NCBI GenBank assembly: GCA_023460795.1 | Contig: JAEWPC010000020.1 | Coordinates: 138,137 to 202,136, forward strand | Reading direction: 5' to 3' | DNA length: 64,000 nt | Source of the DNA: Bacillota bacterium | GTDB lineage: Bacteria > Bacillota > Bacilli > Paenibacillales > Paenibacillaceae | Shown here: one piece after another, positions 34,789 through 42,598 of the stretch | How the letters are laid out: every line of letters starts with the position of its first letter | Numbering within the stretch: the stretch's first letter is position 1 | Made by a program: the position numbers and the translations under genes | Notes under the pieces: model-generated | Told to the model about the DNA's origin: nothing | Database searches by the model: none | Seen by the model: the letters and a program-made list of their open reading frames with translations, nothing else

Positions 34789-36138
34789 TTGGAACAGTTT
34801 CATTGGGGTTCGATCATAGGCAATGCTCTTCTCGTCCTTTTCCTCGTATTCCTGAACGGATTTTTCGTAGCGTCGGAATTCGCGCTGGTGAAGGTGCGGC
34901 AATCCAGATTGACGCAGCTCAGCAACGAGGGCAACGTGCGCGCGAAATACGCGCTTAAAGTCAACAAGAAGCTGGACGCGTACTTGTCCGCGACGCAGCT
35001 CGGGATCACGCTGGCCTCGCTCGGATTAGGCTGGGTGGGGGAGCCGGCGCTCGCGGACTTGATCATCGAACCGCTGCTGCACGAGTTCGGCGTGACCGAC
35101 CCGGACATTATCCATCCGATCTCGTTCGCGGTAGCGTTCTGTATCATTACGTTCCTGCATATCGTGCTCGGCGAACTGGCGCCGAAGTCTCTGGCGATTC
35201 AGCGGTCCGTAGGCGTCTCCCTTTGGTTGTCGTGGCCGCTGCTGATCTTCTATCGGATTTTCCAACCGGTGATCTGGTTCCTGAACACCACCGCCAACCG
35301 ATTGCTTCGTCTCGTCGGCGTGGAGCCGGCTATGGAGCACGAGGTGCATACGGAGGAAGAGATCCGCATTCTGATGAATCAGAGCGCCAAGACGGGCATC
35401 ATCGACAAGGACGAGATGACGCTGTTCGATAACGTATTCGAATTCGCGGATCGCGTGGCGCGAGAAGTCATGCTTCCTCGCACGGATATGGATTGCCTGT
35501 TCGCGAACCAGAGCTTCGCGGACAATCTGAAGCTCGTGCATGCGACCAAGCATACGCGTTACCCGGTAGGCGTAGAGGACAAAGACCAAATTATCGGCTT
35601 CGTCCATATCACCGATCTGCTGATGGCCGCTCCGGACCAAGAGCACGATCTGAAGCAGTTGCTGCGTCCGATTCTCAGCGTGCCGGAGACGATGGAGATC
35701 AGCAAAGTGCTGAAAATGATGCAGAAGAGAAAATCCCAGCTCGCGATCGTCATCGACGAGTACGGGGGCACGGCCGGCATGCTGACCGCGGAGACGATCA
35801 TGGAAGAGATCGTCGGCGAAATTCACGACGAATTCGACGACGAGCTTCCGAGCGTCATGGTGAAAGGGGAATTAACCTCCGTGGACGGGCGTATGCTCAT
35901 AGAAGAAGTGAACGATCTGCTGGGCCTGTCCATCGAAGACGAGGAGGTCGATTCGATCGGCGGCTGGATGTTCAACCACCTGGAGGGCAACATCGCCAAA
36001 GGGCAGAAGGTGAACGACCAAGGCTACACGTTCGAGATTGCGCAGACCGAGCGGCTTCGCGTCGTCAGGGTACATATCTACCGCGAGCAGCCGCTCGTTA
36101 AGGAACCGGCCGGACAAGCCGCGTTACCGAAGGAATAA
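34789..36138 (+). CDS. CNNM/CBS domain membrane protein (HlyC/CorC family)
   Basis: 449 residues, TTG start with GAGGAG upstream. DUF21/CNNM membrane domain with four helices (ALLVLFLVFLNGFFVASEFALV, ISFAVAFCIITFLHIVLGELAP), then paired CBS domains at about 205-330 (REVMLPRTDMDCLF, IVIDEYGGTAGMLT) and the CorC_HlyC C-terminal domain (SIGGWMFNHLEG). Likely magnesium or divalent cation transport/efflux at the membrane. Confidence 0.88.
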   Translation: MEQFHWGSIIGNALLVLFLVFLNGFFVASEFALVKVRQSRLTQLSNEGNVRAKYALKVNKKLDAYLSATQLGITLASLGLGWVGEPALADLIIEPLLHEFGVTDPDIIHPISFAVAFCIITFLHIVLGELAPKSLAIQRSVGVSLWLSWPLLIFYRIFQPVIWFLNTTANRLLRLVGVEPAMEHEVHTEEEIRILMNQSAKTGIIDKDEMTLFDNVFEFADRVAREVMLPRTDMDCLFANQSFADNLKLVHATKHTRYPVGVEDKDQIIGFVHITDLLMAAPDQEHDLKQLLRPILSVPETMEISKVLKMMQKRKSQLAIVIDEYGGTAGMLTAETIMEEIVGEIHDEFDDELPSVMVKGELTSVDGRMLIEEVNDLLGLSIEDEEVDSIGGWMFNHLEGNIAKGQKVNDQGYTFEIAQTERLRVVRVHIYREQPLVKEPAGQAALPKE

Positions 36139-36178
36139 CCGGCAACCGGGAGAGCCGGGGGAGAGAGAGGGAACGTCG

Positions 36179-37210
36179 ATGCCGATCAGAACCGTTATCT
36201 TATTAGGTTCATCGCTAGTGTTTCTATATTTGCTATTTACGGTAGGAGCGCCATTCCTGCTGGCAATCGTTACGGCTATCTTCTTAGAGCCGCTGACGAC
36301 GGTGCTTATGAAGAAGGTTAAGATGAATCGGCTGGCGGCTTCGACGATTTCCAGCACGATCTTCACGGTCGGATTGCTCGGGATGATGGCGCTCATCGGC
36401 ATTAAGCTCGTGAACGAGTTTACCGATTTTCTCAAGAAGACGCCGGATATTCTGGATAACGCCCAGACGTACTTGAACGACCGGCTCGAAGATCTCCAGA
36501 ACTATACGAACGGCGGGACGGGCGACGCCGGCCAGCTGGAAGATTGGCTGAACAACTTGACCAATATGCTCATCTCATTGGCTCAGAACGTCGCTAGCAC
36601 CTTAGGCAATTTCGCCAGCGGCATACCGGATTTCTTCATTTTCTTCATCGTGTATCTCGTGGCCGTGTACTTGTTCGCGTTTAGCTTGCCGATGATGAAA
36701 ACTTCTTTCCTTAGCTTGTTCGACGACACGTCCAAAGTTCAAGTCGAAGAAGTGCTGGTGAGCTTGCGCAAATCGGTGTTCGGATTTCTACGCGCGCAGC
36801 TGTTGCTTAGCGTCGTAACTTATATTCTATCTTTCATAGGGTTGCTTATTATCGGCACGAGCTACCCGCTCGCGATCGCGCTGCTTATCGTCGTGGTCGA
36901 TATTCTCCCGGTGCTCGGTACCGGTTCGGTGCTCGTTCCATGGGCTATCTATCAGCTCGTGACCGGAGATATTTTCACCGGAATAGGGCTCATTATCCTG
37001 TTCCTCGTCATTACCGTCGTGCGCCGCATCATCGAACCGAAAATTCTCGGGGACGCGGTAGGCATCGGCTCGTTGTCCGCTTTGATCAGCTTGTATGTCG
37101 GTTACGAGCTTGTCGGGGTCGTCGGCGTATTCCTGGGTCCGATCATCGTCATCGTCATCTCGGCGATGCGCAAGGCGGGTCTGTTCGAATTCAAAATCAA
37201 GTTCCAGTAA
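36179..37210 (+). CDS. AI-2E family permease, YtvI-like
   Basis: 343 residues with the UPF0118/AI-2E arrangement: helices at the N-terminus (TVILLGSSLVFLYLLFTVGAP), a soluble middle segment (TPDILDNAQTYLNDRLEDL), then at least five helices including IVVVDILPVLGTGSVLVPW and the final GVVGVFLGPIIVIVISA. Length and layout fit YtvI, a sporulation membrane protein, but other paralogues look alike. ATG 36179 follows GAGAGAGAGGG. Confidence 0.75.
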   Translation: MPIRTVILLGSSLVFLYLLFTVGAPFLLAIVTAIFLEPLTTVLMKKVKMNRLAASTISSTIFTVGLLGMMALIGIKLVNEFTDFLKKTPDILDNAQTYLNDRLEDLQNYTNGGTGDAGQLEDWLNNLTNMLISLAQNVASTLGNFASGIPDFFIFFIVYLVAVYLFAFSLPMMKTSFLSLFDDTSKVQVEEVLVSLRKSVFGFLRAQLLLSVVTYILSFIGLLIIGTSYPLAIALLIVVVDILPVLGTGSVLVPWAIYQLVTGDIFTGIGLIILFLVITVVRRIIEPKILGDAVGIGSLSALISLYVGYELVGVVGVFLGPIIVIVISAMRKAGLFEFKIKFQ

Positions 37211-37245
37211 TCGTGCTAAACGGGGAACGAAGGTGGGCGTAGCGA

Positions 37246-37689
37246 GTGTCGAATCCTAACTTGGAGCAAGAGATGCTGGCGGCGATGGCGAGAAGCGGCT
37301 GGCGAATTACCGATCAGCGCAAGACGCTAGCGCATATATTCGCTAGCAACGAAGGGTACTTGTCTCCGAAGGACGTCTATGACGAGATGAGCCGCATATA
37401 CCCGAGCGTGAGCTTCGAGACGGTGTACCGCAACCTGAGAATGCTAAGCGAGATGGGCGTGCTCGAGCAGTTCTACTTCATGGACGGCGGGCTGAAGTTC
37501 AAAGGGAGCTGCATCGATCATCATCACCATCATCTGATCTGCGTCAATTGCGAGAAGACGCTGACGTTCGAATACTGTCCGATGGAGCAGCAGCTGCAGC
37601 TTCCCGGCGACTATCAGATCTTGAACCACCGGTTCGAGGTGTACGGGATATGCGAGACGTGCCAAGCGGCTTCGCAGGAGAAGGCATAG
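37246..37689 (+). CDS. Fur family transcriptional regulator (Zur/PerR-like)
   Basis: 147 residues, GTG start. Winged helix at 10-85 (WRITDQRKTLAHIFASN, SFETVYRNLRMLSEMGVLEQ). Metal and dimer region: a run of five His at CIDHHHHHLICVNCEKT and the structural zinc pairs CVNC and CETC. Zur-type likeness is strongest, but no zinc transporter genes are adjacent, so the sensed metal is unclear. A strong terminator separates it from cotJC. Confidence 0.8.
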   Translation: MSNPNLEQEMLAAMARSGWRITDQRKTLAHIFASNEGYLSPKDVYDEMSRIYPSVSFETVYRNLRMLSEMGVLEQFYFMDGGLKFKGSCIDHHHHHLICVNCEKTLTFEYCPMEQQLQLPGDYQILNHRFEVYGICETCQAASQEKA

Positions 37690-37692
37690 ACG

Positions 37693-37738
37693 AAGACCAT
37701 GTACACGGCTTGTAATGAGCCGAGTACATGGTCTTTTA
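37693..37738. terminator. Bidirectional terminator between fur-family gene and cotJC
   Basis: AAGACCATGTACACGGCT / AGCCGAGTACATGGTCTT: 18-bp stem with one mismatch, 7-nt loop, T run after it. It serves both the regulator and the convergent cotJC. Confidence 0.85.
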
Positions 37739-37750
37739 TCATCGTGAGTA

Positions 37751-38090
37751 TTAGAAAATCTTCTTCTGCTCCCGATCCGCCTTAAGGATCTCGACCGCTT
37801 CTTTGAAGCGCAACGAATGTACGATCTCCCGCTCGCGGAGAAACTTCAAGCTGTCTTGGATATCGACGTCGTCGGTATAGTCGATGAGCCATTGATAAGT
37901 CGCGCGCGCTTTTTCTTCGGCCGCGATGTCCTCGTAAAGGTCGGCGATCGGATCTCCCTTCGCTTGAATATAAGTGGCCGTCCACGGATTGCCTGCTGCA
38001 TTGTTATAGAACAGAGCGCTGTCGTGGTTAACGAAATGGGGACCGAGACCGGCTGCTTCGAGTTGTTCGGGGGTCGCATCCTTGGTCAGC
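37751..38090 (-). CDS. cotJC: cotJC, 3' exon-like part (residues 77-189)
   Basis: The reverse strand reads LTKDATPEQLEAAGLG, NHDSALFYNNAAG, IQAKGDPIADLYEDIAAEEK, SLKFLREREIVHSLRFKEA and stops at 37751. This is the C-terminal 60 percent of CotJC, a manganese-catalase-fold spore coat protein. It has no start of its own and is cut from its N-terminal part (47019-47248) by the inserted element. Joining both at the AA core gives 570 nt in one frame, 189 residues, the normal CotJC length. The conserved Glu residues of the ferritin-like fold are intact. Confidence 0.93.
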
Positions 38091-38115
38091 TTATAAACAA
38101 TTTCTAAATTGCAAC
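38091..38115. other. Left attachment site of the cotJC element (attP half plus AA core)
   Basis: The reverse strand reads GTTGCAATTTAGAAATTGT-TTAT-AA. The AA (38091-38092, TT on plus) is the first two bases of Lys77 codon AAG. The arm is the mirror of the arm at the other end with 20 of 23 positions matching. Confidence 0.8.
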
Positions 38116-38128
38116 AAAAGAAAAAGCC

Positions 38129-38272
38129 CTATTTGACTAGAGCTTTCGAGGATAATAACCGCTGTATGAATTTATCAAGATCAAGTTTTCCGAATACCTG
38201 TATAGTCCCCTTGCCGTTAACCGTTTTCTCGAAGGTCAATGGTTGCCCCATCATTGTTTCCGTCTTCGGCAT
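38129..38272 (-). CDS. Small protein at the end of the IME operon
   Basis: 47 residues from the Met at 38272 (GAGGTG 8 bases upstream); the frame is open to 38323. PLTFEKTVNGKGTIQVFGKLDLDKFIQRLLSS: a strand pair and a helix. It is the last gene of the leftward mobilisation operon and ends before a short hairpin with a T run (near 38117-38140). Not recognised; the size suits a recombination directionality factor or accessory protein, which is only a guess. Confidence 0.45.
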   Translation of the reverse strand: MPKTETMMGQPLTFEKTVNGKGTIQVFGKLDLDKFIQRLLSSKALVK

Positions 38273-38344
38273 CGGCATCACCTCTGCCTTATTTCTATGT
38301 GTGTCAAGATTTGTCCGATTCATCTAAATCTTACTATCATCATT

Positions 38345-39313
38345 TCATCTATATTTGTCTAAATATTCGCTCATTTCAATTTCTTCAAATACCCCAACAT
38401 CCGTGTACACAATTACTTTTCCAATACGTCTCAGCCATGCGTGCCATGTGTTATTGGCTTGCTCTTTCGCACTCTTGTATTGTTCTAACAGTCCATTGTT
38501 GGAAACAATATATACCTTCGTGAAACAGGCTACTTTGTTTGAGTAACGACAACGTAGTTCGAGAGGATAACCGTCTAAGTAATTCAGCATTTCTTGAATC
38601 TTAAATTGTCCATCATATTCATCGAACAAAATAACATCTTGGGAATTGTAACCATCGAAAGGATGCATATAATCCGTTACCCTATACACGCTTTGATAAC
38701 CGTATTGTTCCATAACAGATCGTGTTTTCCCCAATGCCGTTTTACCATATATATACGTTACCTCGACATCTCTCCATGTATTTCTATACTCTTCTGTTTT
38801 GATGACTGTTCTTGCTCGTTCAATATCGCTCAAGCGTAATAAATAATCTGGATTTTCCTCCATGATTTCGTAATTGGTTTTTCCGTCCTTTATCATATCG
38901 TATAAGTCAGAGAGGTCGGTTCTTGCCCCTTGTCGTTCTACTGGAATCTCGCCCCACTCATATTGAGAATTTATTATCTTAGTGTCCGCTTTCTCGTCAT
39001 TCGCCCATTTTCCTTCTTTTAACACATAGTCTCGATTTTCTTGGCTGCTACCTCGACTCATATCAATATGAGACGTTGGAAAATTTTTCTTGACTGTGCT
39101 AAACCTGATCGGTGACGATGCGACCATATAAAGATGAGTATGATGTGTTTTCTCTTCGTTACCAATCTCATCACTCATGCAATAATAGACACACGACTTA
39201 AAATTTCTCATTATTTCTATTATTTTTTCATGGGGTAAATCTTTTTCTATCGGATTGTTAATGGTTAAGAGAAATTTCCTCGATTGAGTGTCTTTGATGA
39301 TCATCACCACCAT
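38345..39313 (-). CDS. rep: CRESS-DNA-virus-like Rep: HUH endonuclease plus SF3 helicase
   Basis: 322 residues. HUH motif I FLLTINN (14-20), motif II HTHLYM (H58, H60), motif III YVLK (Tyr96, Lys99). Superfamily 3 helicase: Walker A GKTALGKT (190-197), Walker B VILFDEYD (227-234), motif C VYIVSNN (267-273). This is the domain order and motif set of circovirus-like Rep and of bacterial pCRESS plasmid and IME Reps; it nicks the origin for rolling-circle replication and possibly acts as relaxase. A fitting origin lies 18-65 bases upstream on the same strand. Start may also be the Met at 39304. Confidence 0.87.
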   Translation of the reverse strand: MVVMIIKDTQSRKFLLTINNPIEKDLPHEKIIEIMRNFKSCVYYCMSDEIGNEEKTHHTHLYMVASSPIRFSTVKKNFPTSHIDMSRGSSQENRDYVLKEGKWANDEKADTKIINSQYEWGEIPVERQGARTDLSDLYDMIKDGKTNYEIMEENPDYLLRLSDIERARTVIKTEEYRNTWRDVEVTYIYGKTALGKTRSVMEQYGYQSVYRVTDYMHPFDGYNSQDVILFDEYDGQFKIQEMLNYLDGYPLELRCRYSNKVACFTKVYIVSNNGLLEQYKSAKEQANNTWHAWLRRIGKVIVYTDVGVFEEIEMSEYLDKYR

Positions 39314-39330
39314 TTACTCAGTGTGTTATT

Positions 39331-39378
39331 TGCGACATGCGACACAGGTTCCGTAGGGTAATACTAGCCTACGGAACC
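39331..39378 (-). promoter_or_regulatory. CRESS-type replication origin: iterons plus nonanucleotide stem-loop
   Basis: Two tandem TGCGACA copies (39331-39344) abut, after 2 bases, a perfect 11-bp stem GGTTCCGTAGG/CCTACGGAACC (39347-39357, 39368-39378). The loop, read on the strand encoding Rep, is C-TAGTATTAC, the circovirus-type nonanucleotide where Rep cuts after TAGTATT. Iterons beside a stem-loop and a Rep gene directly behind are the standard CRESS origin layout. Confidence 0.85.
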
Positions 39379-39404
39379 ATGCCGTTACTTTACGTCTTGC
39401 CGCC

Positions 39405-39460
39405 CTCTGTACGTACTTGCGCGCCTATGTGCTTCGCACGGCACGCAAGTACGTACAGAG
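39405..39460. repeat. 17-bp perfect stem-loop, candidate oriT or second-strand origin
   Basis: CTCTGTACGTACTTGCG (39405-39421) and CGCAAGTACGTACAGAG (39444-39460); the 22-nt loop holds its own small stem GTGC-TTC-GCAC. It lies between the ATPase gene and the Rep origin with only weak T tracts, so it is more likely a DNA-level structure than a plain terminator. Confidence 0.6.
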
Positions 39461-39484
39461 TTATTTTCATAATTGTGCTGTAGG

Positions 39485-40207
39485 TCAGCGGATGACAGCT
39501 CGAAATACATCGACTTTCATTTGAGCTAGACCACGAGTTCCAATAATAGGAACTTGAATAGACTTTTGTTCCGTACCATTAAGCAACAAATGACCGCCGC
39601 CAATACTGGTTACAGGCAAGAACGCATCACGGTCAAATCCCAACATAGCCGCGCTTTCTCTGCTGATATTTCCAAGGGCAAGACAAACGCCGTAATTGTC
39701 TCGTGCGCCCTGTGAAAATAGTTCCGCCGACGCTCGTTGAACGCTAGTCAAGACTTGACATCCCATGCTACGCCCCATCATCAAAATAGTCGAAAGCATT
39801 GATTTTGCGTTTTCGGCTTCTTTTTTTGGTAGGTTGAGTATCATGCTTGCCCACTCATCCACCCATAAAAGGCGGATACTACGGTCAGGGTCGCCAGACA
39901 ACCGTGCTTGAAACATGGCATAATATTCCTCTAAACCTTTCATGCAGTCAGTATACTGGTAGTATCTCGCCCCGGTAGCACCCATAAGAAAACGAAAATT
40001 ATCATCGCCTTTAAAATCCAATATCCATACTTTGGAATCCTGAATGTGTAAGCCGATCTTTGCAGTTAAGAGCATTGAAGCAACCGACTTTCCAGAACCC
40101 GATCCTCCAATAATCAAAACGTGACAGCTACGGTCTAAGTCTATGGCAATCGGGCGTGTAGCTCCCCTAGTGGGGAGCCGATCCGCAAGAAAGGTCAGGG
40201 GCTTCAT
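39485..40207 (-). CDS. FtsK/TcpA-like coupling ATPase
   Basis: 240 residues. Walker A IIGGSGSGKSVASML (about 32-46) and Walker B LLWVDEWAS (near 113-121), then TILMMGRSMGCQVLTSVQRASAELF, the sensor-like segment of FtsK/HerA-type DNA translocases. Short compared with full TcpA; the membrane part may be supplied by the upstream gene, whose stop overlaps this start (ATGA, 40204-40207). Expected to bring the Rep-bound DNA strand to a conjugation pore, probably that of a helper element. Confidence 0.8.
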   Translation of the reverse strand: MKPLTFLADRLPTRGATRPIAIDLDRSCHVLIIGGSGSGKSVASMLLTAKIGLHIQDSKVWILDFKGDDNFRFLMGATGARYYQYTDCMKGLEEYYAMFQARLSGDPDRSIRLLWVDEWASMILNLPKKEAENAKSMLSTILMMGRSMGCQVLTSVQRASAELFSQGARDNYGVCLALGNISRESAAMLGFDRDAFLPVTSIGGGHLLLNGTEQKSIQVPIIGTRGLAQMKVDVFRAVIR

Positions 40208-40977
40208 TCTGGATAATCCTTGTCAATGACCGCTTGTTGACGCTGCTGCCTTTCCACACGTGCGCGGCGACGTGCCTCGATCAGAGGGATAGAAGCCGTT
40301 GTAGTTTGAGTGCACTCCACGAGTACATGCCCGCCCAAATTCTTAATATCAAGAACCTCTACCAGTGCACGGCCTTGCGCTTCACTGGAAATCAACATGG
40401 GATATCGAGAACTTTGTTTCACAACGTACCGTTGTAGTTCGCGTTGAATAATATCCTCAATAAGCTTGTCTATTGGCGTTTCCAAGTCACACTCAAATTG
40501 AAAGATAGCTATGCCTTTGTCCAGATAGAAGTGGTCACCTTTGGGAGAACTGGTCTGAATATCAAACATATCATGTGGACGGATAAGCGGCGTAACACTT
40601 GCGGCTCCTTGAATGGCGTTGAACATGAGTGCAAGCATATCGTCATACTGTTCTCGCGCCCTTTGACGAGTCAATTCCTCGTCCACTGGGTCTATTTCAT
40701 AGATAGTTTCTGGTGTTGGCTTTGCCGAGCGAATCCAGTAGACAATACCGTACAAGACTAATAACGGGAAGACAATCCATGAAAACAGGAAGTGAGCATT
40801 TGACACGATGACAAAAGTCAACGCTGCGACCATTCCACAGGCTCCGACAACCGCCAGAAGTCCAAAAAACACATCTTGAATGATACGCCTAACATTTCTA
40901 GCGTCGATAGCTTCCCCTAAATCGTTCGAGTAGTCATGGAACAGACGAACGATCAATCTCCATATCGCAGCAAACAT
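40204..40977 (-). CDS. IME membrane protein, partner of the coupling ATPase
   Basis: 257 residues. Two membrane helices at about 33-55 (DVFFGLLAVVGACGMVAALTF) and 62-82 (LFSWIVFPLLVLYGIVYWI), then a cytoplasmic domain of about 170 residues (YDDMLALMFNAIQGAASVTPL, EALVEVLDIKNLGGHVLVE-type strands) and a basic end (EARRRARVERQQRQQ). Coupled to the ATPase gene by overlap, so together they may form a two-part TcpA-like protein. Family not recognised. Confidence 0.65.
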   Translation of the reverse strand: MFAAIWRLIVRLFHDYSNDLGEAIDARNVRRIIQDVFFGLLAVVGACGMVAALTFVIVSNAHFLFSWIVFPLLVLYGIVYWIRSAKPTPETIYEIDPVDEELTRQRAREQYDDMLALMFNAIQGAASVTPLIRPHDMFDIQTSSPKGDHFYLDKGIAIFQFECDLETPIDKLIEDIIQRELQRYVVKQSSRYPMLISSEAQGRALVEVLDIKNLGGHVLVECTQTTTASIPLIEARRRARVERQQRQQAVIDKDYPE

Positions 40978-41337
40978 TTACACTCCCTCCTTTTTGAGAC
41001 CGGGAAACAGCGCCTTTTCCGCTTTTGCGGAATAAGAGATATTGCCAGCTCTATCAACGTAAGGCGTGGCGGCAAAGCCTTCAAATTGGACCTTGATAGG
41101 GTCGAAGCGGTTATTGTGGGCTTCAATATCCTCCTGCGAAACGACTAGTGACAAGGTCGGGATAGAAACGCGGATTTTCTCAAATCCTGCATGAGGGAGG
41201 ATTATCTCCAAGGTTGTCCCGATACGCGCCCCTCTTTTTCCGTCTTGAAACTCAAACTTTTCAGACATTCCTACAAGTCGTGCGTTATTCCCGAGAATCT
41301 CAACGCCTAGTGTTATTTTTTTCATATTTTTGACCAT
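40978..41337 (-). CDS. First gene of the IME mobilisation operon, unknown
   Basis: 119 residues. KITLGVEILGNNARLVGMSEKFEFQ, then FEKIRVSIPTLSLVVSQEDI and VQFEGFAATPYV: beta-rich soluble protein with a basic end (KKEGV). It ends right before the membrane protein start. Similar small proteins precede coupling ATPases in Gram-positive IMEs and ICEs, but I do not recognise a named family. Confidence 0.55.
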   Translation of the reverse strand: MVKNMKKITLGVEILGNNARLVGMSEKFEFQDGKRGARIGTTLEIILPHAGFEKIRVSIPTLSLVVSQEDIEAHNNRFDPIKVQFEGFAATPYVDRAGNISYSAKAEKALFPGLKKEGV

Positions 41338-41421
41338 CCTTTATCATTATGATTGTCCTTGAATTGCGTCCAACTCACGGACTATGTGAACAAAGGCGCC
41401 TTTGACTTTTTTCTTGTCAAC

Positions 41422-41507
41422 CATTACTTTAATTGTAATGACTAACTGATTTTTAGGTCAGGAACAAAACAAAATTAGTTCACCATATTTTTTCTTGTTT
41501 TTGTTCC
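41422..41507. promoter_or_regulatory. Divergent control region with two inverted repeats
   Basis: CATTAC-N7-GTAATG (41422-41440) and GGAACAAAACAA/TTGTTTTTGTTCC (41461-41507). They lie between the leftward mobilisation operon and the rightward regulator gene at 41534, the usual place for operators. A TTGACA hexamer is present on the minus strand in this region. Confidence 0.4.
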
Positions 41508-41533
41508 TTGACGTTTTCAAAGGAGCTTCTAAC

Positions 41534-42376
41534 ATGGTTGGAATTAAGATAACAAATCTAAAGCAGGCCATAGCACTAAATGAAATTGAAAAACTTAAAT
41601 TTGGCGAATTGCTTTCAATGGTAATGGATAAAGCAAGCTTGAATCCAGATTTACTATCAGAGAAAATATCAAAAGATGCTTTGAGAAAAGGTGAATATTG
41701 TAACATCTCTCCTAAAGCAATAAGTTATTATTTGAAAGGGAAGCGCGGCGTTAAAAGACCGCCAAAAGAAAACGATAAAAACCTAATATTTATGGCCGAA
41801 AGTTTAGGCACAACGCAATATGAATTGCTTCAAGATTACGCATTAGTCAATTTGGAAGCAGATGAGTTACCCGATGACACATATTACTGGAGGGAAAGTA
41901 TTGAAAATATTAAGAGGAAATTGACAGGGCTGTCTTCGGAGTATGTGACATTACTTTGTAATTCCTATAAAACCGTACTCTCCATTCCAATGGAGGCAAT
42001 CGACATAGCCGTCATGTTTAGTCGTTTGAACGAAGAGAGCCAAACGCAATTTTGGGCGTACATTGGCATATTACAAAATGATTTTAATTCTATGCTTTGC
42101 ACGAAATATGTACATATCTTCGAAGTGATTACAAAGACATGCGACAAGTCAAACGGAACGATAATAGATTTATCTCAACTGATTAAATCCACGTTTCCCA
42201 ACAAAGAAAATTTCAAAGAAGCGGAAACGTTTGATTTGTATTTATATACCCTGCTTAACGAGAAATGGCGTGAAATCTCCAAGGCATATTTAGCTTTAGA
42301 CAGCGAAATAAAGCGTGAAATGATTTTACGAATTGTTGACCAAATGTTGGCCATACAAAATCATGTTATCGAATAA
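41534..42376 (+). CDS. HTH-containing IME regulator
   Basis: 280 residues from ATG 41534 (AAAGGAG 8 bases upstream). The N-terminal 90 residues hold a lambda-repressor/XRE-like HTH (FGELLSMVMDKASLNPDLLSE, then ISPKAISYYLKGKRG). The rest is helical (NIKRKLTGLSSEYVTLLCNSY, MILRIVDQMLAIQ), perhaps a sensor. Strongly AT-rich. Divergent from the mobilisation operon, so probably its repressor or activator. Confidence 0.6.
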   Translation: MVGIKITNLKQAIALNEIEKLKFGELLSMVMDKASLNPDLLSEKISKDALRKGEYCNISPKAISYYLKGKRGVKRPPKENDKNLIFMAESLGTTQYELLQDYALVNLEADELPDDTYYWRESIENIKRKLTGLSSEYVTLLCNSYKTVLSIPMEAIDIAVMFSRLNEESQTQFWAYIGILQNDFNSMLCTKYVHIFEVITKTCDKSNGTIIDLSQLIKSTFPNKENFKEAETFDLYLYTLLNEKWREISKAYLALDSEIKREMILRIVDQMLAIQNHVIE

Positions 42377-42379
42377 AAT

Positions 42380-42415
42380 AGCGGCTACCGGAAAATTATC
42401 CAGTAGCCGTTTATT
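42380..42415 (+). terminator. Intrinsic terminator
   Basis: GCGGCTAC-CGGAAAATTATCCA-GTAGCCGT with TTTATTTT, three bases behind the regulator stop. Confidence 0.75.
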
Positions 42416-42598
42416 TTCATGTATTCTCCTGTGATTTATGATTTAATATACAAGTCGAATTCGTATTGTCACTCATATATTACCTACTCGCAACATTTTC
42501 ACCAGTATTGTAATGAGACAGATTTGCAGATGCGTAAGTACGCTTATCTAACTGAACTTAATCACCTAAATACCGTTAACTACCTGCCCAGAACCCCA

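Noticed and set aside
35026..35826. Long antisense frame over the CNNM/CBS gene
   Set aside because: Mirror of a GC-rich coding gene; composition and lack of motifs show a shadow.
38093..38095. TA as crossover dinucleotide for the cotJC element
   Set aside because: TA is palindromic, so it would not fix orientation, and it places the attP off-centre (20 versus 25 bp arms); AA is centred.
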